Assembly: GCA_965198285.1 (NCBI GenBank)
Contig: OZ240251.1
Location: 1,364,001 to 1,428,000 of the forward strand
DNA: 64,000 nucleotides
Source of the DNA: UBA11872 sp965198285
Lineage (GTDB): Bacteria > Chloroflexota > UBA11872
Direction: 5' to 3'
Positions within the stretch are counted from its first letter, which is position 1. Every line of letters starts with the position of its first letter. The translations under genes and the position numbers were made by a program. Below the pieces are notes generated by a model. It was not told the origin of the DNA and searched no databases. It saw only the letters and a program-made list of their open reading frames with translations. Positions 58,187 through 64,000 of this stretch are shown in pieces.

Positions 58187-59329
58187 ATGCCCGAACGCAT
58201 CACCCTTACGTCCCTCCGCTGCGCCTCGGTCACCGTCAACGACCGCACCCAGTGGAACTTCGCGGAGATTGGCGATGATCAGGGTCTGACAGCCGTGGTC
58301 GAAACCACCTCCGGCGGCGATGTGGTCAGTCACCTCACGCCGCTCATGCAGGCCGTCAAAGACCGCCCCATCGGCGACGAGGCTGACCTGGTGGGCATAG
58401 CTGGACTCGAGCCGCGGCAGCTCCACCAGGACTTCGCGCTCGCCACCGCCGTCAGCGCCCTGCGCACCGCGCTCGTAGATATCCAGGCCCAACGCGAGGG
58501 CGTACCACTCACCCGGGCGCTGGGCGGCCAGCCGGTCGCCGCCGTCGAGCTCTACGCCAACACCAATCGCCACCTGTTGGGCACCGACCGTCGCCCCCGC
58601 GACTTCGCCGCTACCGCCGAACGCGCCGTCCGCGACGGCTTTCGCACGGTCAAATGCACCCCATTCGATGAGATCGTTCCCGGCGCTCCAGCCGCCGACC
58701 ACCTAGACCGCGCCCGCCCGGGGCTTGATCGAGTGGCCGCCGTCCGGCGCGCCATCGGCCCCGACATCACCCTGCTGGTCGACTGCCACAGCCGCTTCGA
58801 CCTTGCCTCCGCGCCAATCGTTGCCGACGAGTTGGCTCAGCTCGATGTTGGCTGGTTCGAAGAGCCCGTGAATCCTGAGCGGGACCCGACAGGATTGGCC
58901 ACAATCGCCGCCAGAGTCCGCATGCCCGTCGCCGGCGGCGAACACGCCTACGGTGCCGAGTTCTTCCGGCAACTGGTCGCCACGCGGGCAGTCGCAGTTG
59001 CCATGCCCGACATCAAGCACTGCGGCGGCGTCCGCGAAGCCGTCCGGGCGGCCAAGCTCGTCGCCCGCCACGGTGGCCGCACCTCGCTCCATGGCCCCAG
59101 CGGCCCCGTCTCCATCCTCGCCGGCGGTCACGTCACCGCCGCCATGCCCGCGGCCCTTCCGCTCGAATTCGGCGCCTACGAATGCCCCTGGCGAGCAGAT
59201 CTCCTCGACCCACCCGAGCACATCCACAGCGGCCGTCTCATCCTCCCCACCGCCCCCGGCCTCGGCGCCCGCCTCAGTCCCGCTGCCCTCCAACGCCACG
59301 GCCAGACCTGGTGCACCGCCTGCTTCTGA
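58187..59329 (+). CDS. Enolase-superfamily enzyme, mandelate racemase type
   Basis: 380 residues. Second enolase-superfamily gene of the window, but of the mandelate racemase kind: Lys in RTVKCTPFDE, metal ligands Asp (LLVDCHSRFD), Glu (WFEEPVNPE) and Glu (VAGGEHAYG), then Asp-His chemistry at PDIKHCGGVREA and LHGPSGPVS. Such enzymes dehydrate or epimerise sugar acids. The first metal Asp sits in DCHS rather than the usual DxN, a small variation. The 146 bases before it hold no gene. Confidence 0.9.
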   Translation: MPERITLTSLRCASVTVNDRTQWNFAEIGDDQGLTAVVETTSGGDVVSHLTPLMQAVKDRPIGDEADLVGIAGLEPRQLHQDFALATAVSALRTALVDIQAQREGVPLTRALGGQPVAAVELYANTNRHLLGTDRRPRDFAATAERAVRDGFRTVKCTPFDEIVPGAPAADHLDRARPGLDRVAAVRRAIGPDITLLVDCHSRFDLASAPIVADELAQLDVGWFEEPVNPERDPTGLATIAARVRMPVAGGEHAYGAEFFRQLVATRAVAVAMPDIKHCGGVREAVRAAKLVARHGGRTSLHGPSGPVSILAGGHVTAAMPAALPLEFGAYECPWRADLLDPPEHIHSGRLILPTAPGLGARLSPAALQRHGQTWCTACF

Positions 59330-59410
59330 TGTCTACCGAGCCTGCCCGGAACCCCAATGTGTCGCTGGCTCCTACTGTTCCGAACCTGCAAATGGCTGGC
59401 GCACGTTTAG

Positions 59411-59453
59411 GTGAGTAGTAGAGTGAGTCGCAGTGACTCACTTGATGACTCAC
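59411..59453. promoter_or_regulatory. Four half-site operator upstream of the RHH/VapC pair
   Basis: Half-sites GTGAGTA (59411), GTGAGTC (59423), GACTCAC (59435) and GACTCAC (59447) are placed exactly every 12 bases. The first two face one way and the last two the other, symmetric about 59432. The array ends 13 bases before the antitoxin start, so repressor bound here would block initiation. Ribbon-helix-helix antitoxins commonly bind such repeats cooperatively. Confidence 0.7.
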
Positions 59454-59466
59454 ACGGGGTGTCACC

Positions 59467-59730
59467 GTGCAGCAACTCACGGTCCGAGGTTTTGACGACG
59501 AACTGAGCGCCGCGATCCAGGGCCTGGCCAAGCGTGAGGGGATCTCGCTAAATCAGGCCGTCCTGCGACTCCTTCGCAAAGGCGCCGGGCTGGCCGACCA
59601 CGGCGCAGGCCGCGCCAAGGTTGGTTCTTCGCTGGACCACCTGATACGAGTCTGGACCCCGGAGGAAGCCGACGAGCTTGACGCCGCACTGAAGGAATTC
59701 GACAAGATTGACGAAGAACTCTGGCGGTGA
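59467..59730 (+). CDS. Ribbon-helix-helix antitoxin (FitA/VapB type)
   Basis: 87 residues. LTVRGFDDELSAAIQGLAKR followed by GISLNQAVLRLLRKG is the Arc/MetJ-like ribbon-helix-helix DNA-binding fold. The C-terminal half is acidic and amphipathic (TPEEADELDAALKEFDKID), the toxin-binding arm. The start is a GTG. It overlaps the toxin gene by four bases and lies behind the four half-site operator. Confidence 0.88.
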   Translation: MQQLTVRGFDDELSAAIQGLAKREGISLNQAVLRLLRKGAGLADHGAGRAKVGSSLDHLIRVWTPEEADELDAALKEFDKIDEELWR

Positions 59731-60125
59731 GATTGCTGCTTGACTCAAACGCCTACACCCTGTTCGCGCGTCGACATCCGCAGGTCACTTACTTCGTGCG
59801 CGAGGCCGAAGAAATCCTCTTTTCGGCAATCGTTGTCGGTGAGTTGCTGGCTGGATTCAGGCAAGGATCTCGCTTTGATCTCAACTTTGCCGAACTCCGA
59901 GACGTTCTCGACGGCCGCTATGCGTCCGTTGTACCCGTGGGTTCTGTCACCGCGGACCGGTACGCCCGAATCTCGGCGTCGTTGCGAGCCAAGGGCCGCC
60001 CCATTCCGACCAACGACATGTGGATCGCCGCGCACGCCATGGAAACCGGCGCCGACCTCGTCTCGGCGGACCGCCACTTCGAACACGTCGATGGGATTGC
60101 CTGGGTACGCCTGTCGGCGTCTTGA
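59727..60125 (+). CDS. VapC-type PIN-domain toxin
   Basis: 132 residues starting at GTG. PIN acidic residues are Asp in LLLDSNAYTLF, Glu in VVGELLAGF, Asp in TNDMWIAAHAM and Asp in LVSADRHFEHVDG. The site looks complete. It pairs with the overlapping ribbon-helix-helix antitoxin. Confidence 0.9.
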   Translation: MRLLLDSNAYTLFARRHPQVTYFVREAEEILFSAIVVGELLAGFRQGSRFDLNFAELRDVLDGRYASVVPVGSVTADRYARISASLRAKGRPIPTNDMWIAAHAMETGADLVSADRHFEHVDGIAWVRLSAS

Positions 60126-60308
60126 TTTGGGCGCCGTGGTGACTCCTGGCGCTCTCCAAGCGCATCGCGCAGAGTCTCCAGTTCGCCCGCGTCGCAAGGC
60201 AGCAACTCGGTCCGCGGCAGTCGTAGACCGGCCATCCAGGACCCACGCGTTCTCGCGAACTCCGGTCAGTGACGAACGACCATGGGACTATGCGGCCTCG
60301 CCCAAGAC

Positions 60309-60575
60309 TCAGACGGCCGGCGGGGTCATCCGCTCAAGAATGCGCTGCACATCCCGCCGCACCTCGCGAACATCCTGTCGGACGTCGCGAACATCCTTCC
60401 GAACTTCGCGAATTTCGGCGCTCAGCCGCTGATCAAGGCCCTGAATATCGGCTCGGATCTGCACGTCGGACCTTTCCAGGTTCGCAATAGCCTTCTCGAC
60501 CTTCCCGAACCGCCATGCCGCCCCAGCAACGGCGCAGATCAGTCCAAGCATCAGACCAATCAATGGCCATTCCAT
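60309..60575 (-). CDS. Small membrane-anchored coiled-coil protein
   Basis: 88 residues. An N-terminal hydrophobic helix (EWPLIGLMLGLICAVAGAAW) is followed by a coiled coil with repeats of the type EIREVRKDVRDVRQDVREV. It ends QRILERMTPPAV. The plan is the same as in the five-gene array at 17618-19894, but the head and tail sequences differ. The 183 bases between it and the VapC gene hold no supported gene. Confidence 0.7.
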   Translation of the reverse strand: MEWPLIGLMLGLICAVAGAAWRFGKVEKAIANLERSDVQIRADIQGLDQRLSAEIREVRKDVRDVRQDVREVRRDVQRILERMTPPAV

Positions 60576-61020
60576 GTTTACCCCTCTGACCGTTCTCGCT
60601 CGGCAGCCGCCCTCCAGCCGATTTACGTCCTGTGAACATTCTACGGTCCACGCCCGGGCTTGCTAAGCGCCAGAGGCTTCGGAAGCCGGGGCCGTCCCTT
60701 CCGGCCTCCCTGCCGGCTTTGCCGAATTCACCTCGTCAAACAGCGCCACGACTCTCGGCGACGGACCCGGTGTCAACAGCGTCACCGCCACCAGGCGCCC
60801 AACCAGGACCATGCAGCTGAAACTGCCAGTCTCTGGTGGAGTCGCCCCGCCTCGCCGTAAATGAAGCTCGCTGCGCCCACCGGACACTTGGGCATCCGCG
60901 CTGGGAGCAGCTATGGGCCGCTCGGATGGACAACAGCGCTCCAGGCTGATCGAATCGGGTCATACTGAGGGCGCCCCACGCCCTGACCCCTCCCGAACGC
61001 TGCATTGGAGTAGAGACCGC
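60576..61020. other. Intergenic region without a convincing gene
   Basis: About 445 bases between the coiled-coil gene and the acyl-CoA ligase. Short open frames on both strands have Arg/Pro-rich or unremarkable composition and no ribosome binding sites. The promoters of both flanking genes should lie here, but no strong boxes were found. Confidence 0.5.
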
Positions 61021-62556
61021 ATGGCCGCAACAACACTTCCAGGCACACTCCTTGACCTGCTCGAATCGGGCGCGCCGTCGCACCCGGCAATCGTGGCTCC
61101 CGGCGGGCCCGTGGTGACGTATGACTCCCTGCGGCGCCAGGTGCGGACGCTTGCAGCGCAGCTGCGTGCCGTGGGCGTGGACCGTGGAGACCGGGTGGCC
61201 ATCGTCCTGCCCAACGGCATCGAGGCCATCGTGACGTTCCTGGCGGTTGCGGCCGCTGGCACGGCCGCGCCGCTCAACCCCGCCTACACGGCTTCGGAGT
61301 TCGAGTTCTACATGGACGACACCAACGCCACGGCGCTCATCACCTCCTCCAACGGGGGCGAGGAGGCCCGCAGGGCGGCCCCGGCTTGGGTGTTGGACAT
61401 CCGGTCCGCGCTCGACGACCAGGGCCGCGTCAGCCTGTCAGGGTCCGGAGGCGCGGCCCTGGCCGAAGGCGAGGGTGTTGCACCCGTCCTCCCTGACCCC
61501 GACGACGTGGCGCTGGTGCTGCACACCAGCGGGACGACCAGCCGTCCCAAGCGGGTGCCGCTGGCGCACCGGAATCTCACCACATCCGTCGAGAACATCG
61601 TCAAGACTTACGACCTGTTCGCCGGCGACGTGTCGCTCTGCGTCATGCCCCTGTTCCATGTGCACGGGCTGGTGGCGTCGACGCTCTCGACGCTCCATTC
61701 TGGAGGGACCGTGGTCGCGCCGCCCGGCTTCAACCCCATGGGGTTTTGGCCGATCGTTCACGAGTGCCAGGCCACCTGGTTCTCGGCGGTCCCCACCATG
61801 TTCCAGGCGCTGCTCGCCCGCGCCCGGCGTGGCGGCCTGCCCGCCAATGTCGACAGCTTGCGCTTCATCCGCTCGTGCAGTGCGGCTCTCTCGCCGGCCA
61901 CCATGAAACAGATGGAATCGACGTTCGGTGTGCCGGTGGTCGAGGCTTACGGCATGACGGAGGCCGCACACCAAATGGCCTCGAACCCCTTGCCTCCGGG
62001 CAGTCGCGTCCCCGGATCAGTCGGGCATGGGACCGGCGTGACAATCGGAATCATGGACGAAGCCGGCGAGCTTCAGTCGCCGAGCACGGTTGGTGAGGTG
62101 GTGATCAGCGGCCCCAACGTCATCCGGGGCTACGAGTCCAACCCCGAGGCAAACGCCTCGTCCTTCGTTGGCGCCTGGTTCAGGACCGGCGACCAGGGCG
62201 AGCTTGATGAGACCGGCGTGCTCACGCTCCGCGGCCGGCTCAAGGAACTCATCAACCGCAGCGGCGAGAAAATCTCACCAGTCGAGATCGACGAAGTGTT
62301 GCTGTCGCACCCCGCCGTCTCGGAGGCCGTCGCGTTCGGAGTTCCGCACCCGACGCACTCCGAGGAACCGGCCGCGGCGGTTGTGCTTGGCGCCGAGGCG
62401 ACGCAGCGAGAGCTGATCGGCCACTGCCGGCAGAGCCTGGCCTCCTTCAAGGTCCCACGCAGAATCCACATCGTGGATGCGATCCCACGCACGGCCACGG
62501 GCAAGGTGCAGCGCCGGATCGTTGCGGAGGTCATCACCGGCGGGCCTTCCACGTGA
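61021..62556 (+). CDS. AMP-forming acyl-CoA synthetase/ligase
   Basis: 511 residues. The adenylation signatures are all present: LHTSGTTSRPKRVPLAHRN (P-loop-like A3), EAYGMTEAAHQMASNPL (A5), WFRTGDQGELDETG (A7), GRLKELINRSGEKISPVEID (A8) and the Lys of PRTATGKVQRR (A10). The size and detail resemble oxalyl-CoA or medium-chain acyl-CoA ligases. The ATG at 61021 starts just before the conserved fold; an upstream frame to 60913 is poor. The stop overlaps the GTG of the next gene, so both are probably co-translated. Confidence 0.93.
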   Translation: MAATTLPGTLLDLLESGAPSHPAIVAPGGPVVTYDSLRRQVRTLAAQLRAVGVDRGDRVAIVLPNGIEAIVTFLAVAAAGTAAPLNPAYTASEFEFYMDDTNATALITSSNGGEEARRAAPAWVLDIRSALDDQGRVSLSGSGGAALAEGEGVAPVLPDPDDVALVLHTSGTTSRPKRVPLAHRNLTTSVENIVKTYDLFAGDVSLCVMPLFHVHGLVASTLSTLHSGGTVVAPPGFNPMGFWPIVHECQATWFSAVPTMFQALLARARRGGLPANVDSLRFIRSCSAALSPATMKQMESTFGVPVVEAYGMTEAAHQMASNPLPPGSRVPGSVGHGTGVTIGIMDEAGELQSPSTVGEVVISGPNVIRGYESNPEANASSFVGAWFRTGDQGELDETGVLTLRGRLKELINRSGEKISPVEIDEVLLSHPAVSEAVAFGVPHPTHSEEPAAAVVLGAEATQRELIGHCRQSLASFKVPRRIHIVDAIPRTATGKVQRRIVAEVITGGPST

Positions 62557-63536
62557 GACTTGCTCTGGTTGGCGCCGGGGCCATCGGGGCCTACCTGGGC
62601 GCCAGGCTCAGCCTCGCCGGTCACGAGGTCTACCTGATTGCACGCGGCCCGCACCTGCGAGCCATGCAGGCGGACGGCGTCCACGTGCGGAGTCCGGAAG
62701 GCGACTTCCAGGCCCGACCCGTGGCAACGGACGACTACGATCAGGTGGGCGAGGTCGACGTCGTCTTTCTTACGGTCAAGGCCCACGGCCTGCCGGAGGT
62801 CGCCCCCAGGCTGGGACCGCTGCTCGGGTCACAGACGGCCGTGGTATCGGCCCAGAACGGAATCCCGTGGTGGTACTTCCAACGGCACGGCGGCCCCTGG
62901 GATGGCAGGCCGATCGAGTCGCTGGACCCGCACGGGGTCGTCTCCTCCGCCATACCCGCCGAGCGCGTGATCGGGTGCATCGTCTACCCCTCCGCCTACA
63001 TTGCCGAGCCGGGGGTTGTGGAGCACGTCGAGGGCGACAGGCTGGCGATCGGCGAGCCCGACGGTGCTGCCAGCGACCGCTGCCGAAGGCTGGCCGACGC
63101 CCTGAAGGAAGCCGGCCTGCGCTGCCGTATCAGATCCCGGATACGTATCGACATGTGGGTCAAGCTGCTGGGAAACGTTGCCTTCAACCCCATCAGCGCG
63201 CTGACTCGCGCGACGCTGATCGAAATCGCCCGGCATCCCGAGGCCCGCGCCCTGGCCTGTTCCGTCATGGCGGAGGCCGACGCGGTGGCCCGCGCCCTTG
63301 GCGTCAGGATGCCAATCTCGGTCGAGCGGCGCATCGCCGGGGCCGCCGCCGTTGGCGCCCACAAGACCTCGATGCTCCAGGACCTGGAGTCTGGGAGGCC
63401 GATGGAGCTTGACGCCATCGTGGGCGCCGTCATCGAGCTTGGAGAAATGCTCGACATCCCCGTGCCCAATACCAGAAACGTCTACGCCGCCGCCAAGCTA
63501 CTGGACGAGATCGCGACGCGGGACAGGACCGTCTAG
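62553..63536 (+). CDS. panE: 2-Dehydropantoate 2-reductase family protein
   Basis: 327 residues. The Rossmann motif is LALVGAGAIGAYLGARL; the ketopantoate reductase C-terminal domain carries the catalytic Lys in DMWVKLLGNVAFNPISALT and the Glu/Ser/Asn set in the following helices (LELDAIVGAVIELG-like region). PanE makes pantoate for coenzyme A, but many paralogues reduce other 2-keto acids. Overlap with an acyl-CoA ligase suggests a role in breakdown of a keto or hydroxy acid rather than vitamin synthesis. The start is a GTG four bases before the upstream stop. Confidence 0.88.
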   Translation: MRLALVGAGAIGAYLGARLSLAGHEVYLIARGPHLRAMQADGVHVRSPEGDFQARPVATDDYDQVGEVDVVFLTVKAHGLPEVAPRLGPLLGSQTAVVSAQNGIPWWYFQRHGGPWDGRPIESLDPHGVVSSAIPAERVIGCIVYPSAYIAEPGVVEHVEGDRLAIGEPDGAASDRCRRLADALKEAGLRCRIRSRIRIDMWVKLLGNVAFNPISALTRATLIEIARHPEARALACSVMAEADAVARALGVRMPISVERRIAGAAAVGAHKTSMLQDLESGRPMELDAIVGAVIELGEMLDIPVPNTRNVYAAAKLLDEIATRDRTV

Positions 63537-63546
63537 CCGGCGCGTC

Positions 63547-63759
63547 TCACCCGGACCTGCCGGAGTCAAATCCGTCGCGAGCAGCTTCGGCCACGGTCTC
63601 GGCGGCCACTCCCCCGGCTGGTCCGACGGCCAGCGTCCGCAGGCAGTCCAGAACCAGCGCCGCCGCTGACGTGTCCAGTTCCGCCGCTCGAATCCAGACC
63701 CGCCACCACGTCCCTTCGTCACCCGAAACGGTATTGTTTCCGTGATCCCACAGGCTCAC
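63547..63759 (-). CDS. Possible small protein of unknown function
   Basis: 70 residues, uninterrupted: an aromatic, charged N-terminal half (SGDEGTWWRVWIRAAELDTS) and a helical, Ala-rich second half. Composition looks more protein-like than the surrounding chance frames. It sits between the end of the panE-type gene and a divergent SRPBCC gene starting at 63774. No family recognised and no clear ribosome binding site, so it may not be real. Confidence 0.35.
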   Translation of the reverse strand: MSLWDHGNNTVSGDEGTWWRVWIRAAELDTSAAALVLDCLRTLAVGPAGGVAAETVAEAARDGFDSGRSG

Positions 63760-63773
63760 GGGTACCGAGGTCC

Positions 63774-64000
63774 ATGGACTTCAACGTCGAGGAAAACTTA
63801 AGCGCCGTCGATCGCTCCGTGTCCTCGCTCGAGCGCGATGGACTACCCGCGCACGCCGTCATCCTCTCCCGCGGCTACCCAACATCGCTTGAAGATCTTT
63901 GGGACGCCGCAACCAACGCCGACCGCATCCCCCACTGGTTCCTGCCCATCAGCGGAAACCTCGAACTTGGCGGCAGCTATCAGCTGGAAGGCAATGCCGG
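63774..64000 (+). CDS. SRPBCC/AHSA1-type protein, partial (cut by window end)
   Basis: The frame from the ATG at 63774 stays open to the last base, giving 75 residues. After a polar N-terminus, AHAVILSRGYPTSLEDLWDA, then NADRIPHWFLPISG with LELGGSYQLEG, matches the beginning of the AHSA1 (Aha1-like) START fold. That fold binds hydrophobic ligands, often under control of an ArsR-type regulator. The C-terminal half lies outside the window. Confidence 0.85.
   Translation, partial: MDFNVEENLSAVDRSVSSLERDGLPAHAVILSRGYPTSLEDLWDAATNADRIPHWFLPISGNLELGGSYQLEGNA

Noticed and set aside
60663..60887. Minus-strand frame of 74 codons upstream of the acyl-CoA ligase
   Set aside because: No start signal and no similarity recognised; composition like other intergenic frames.

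Overview
The window is high-GC DNA (roughly two thirds G+C by eye), densely coded on both strands, with no rRNA, phage or conjugative genes. The gene mix points to an uncultured environmental bacterium, most likely a Chloroflexota lineage such as the SAR202 or sponge-associated types. The evidence is two enolase-superfamily enzymes, two amidohydrolases, Gfo/Idh dehydrogenases, a PYROXD2-like flavoprotein, a Lut-type Fe-S fusion, a DUF3500 protein, very large membrane proteins and many toxin-antitoxin loci. This assignment is an inference; there is no marker gene here to settle it.

Layout. 1-323: a tRNA cluster (Tyr, Asp, Met, minus strand). 0.4-7 kb: membrane proteins, including an apolipoprotein N-acyltransferase homologue that lacks its cysteine and carries an in-frame repeat insertion. 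7-13.5 kb: a Cys-type formate dehydrogenase catalytic subunit without partners, a small coiled-coil protein, a secreted repeat protein and an enolase-superfamily enzyme. 13.8-17.4 kb: a decayed defence island. It holds an AbrB antitoxin with a truncated VapC fused to the tail of a type III-like methyltransferase, an intact Panacea-type TA pair, and a broken type III Res gene. 17.6-19.9 kb: five tandem paralogues of a small membrane-anchored coiled-coil protein in an alternating A-B-A-B-A pattern, each with its own conserved upstream region. 20.6-29.5 kb: Lhr helicase, DUF3500, DUF2461, an MFS transporter, a quinone oxidoreductase and an HD hydrolase. 29.7-34.4 kb: an AT-richer TA pair, an amidohydrolase, a cyclase, a zinc dehydrogenase, and a peroxiredoxin-like gene with an in-frame TGA exactly at the first cysteine of its CxxC motif, followed by a hairpin with bacterial SECIS geometry.

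34.4-40.2 kb: a fused LutB-LutA protein and a Gfo/Idh dehydrogenase. A stretch of about 1.67 kb is duplicated, giving a second Gfo/Idh gene and a chimeric ORF joining the start of the Lut gene to the tail of a Kef/Trk-type RCK protein. 40.4-43.7 kb: a His/Glu/Gly-rich lipoprotein followed by an OmpR-type two-component system. 43.8-45.7 kb: a VapBC pair, an ADP-ribosylglycohydrolase and an orphan Phd-type antitoxin. 45.8-59.3 kb: a flavin oxidoreductase, an amidohydrolase overlapping a Rieske protein, a large membrane protein, a FIST protein, a PutP-type symporter, a LivK-type binding protein, an NCS2 permease with a C-terminal ATPase-like domain, a Nudix hydrolase and a second enolase-superfamily enzyme. 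59.4-64 kb: an RHH/VapC pair behind a four-half-site operator, another small coiled-coil protein, an acyl-CoA ligase overlapping a ketopantoate reductase-type gene, and an SRPBCC gene cut by the window edge.

The catabolic genes look like separate small transcription units rather than one pathway. The most notable items are the candidate selenoprotein, the alternating coiled-coil array, and the defence island that has decayed around an intact TA pair.
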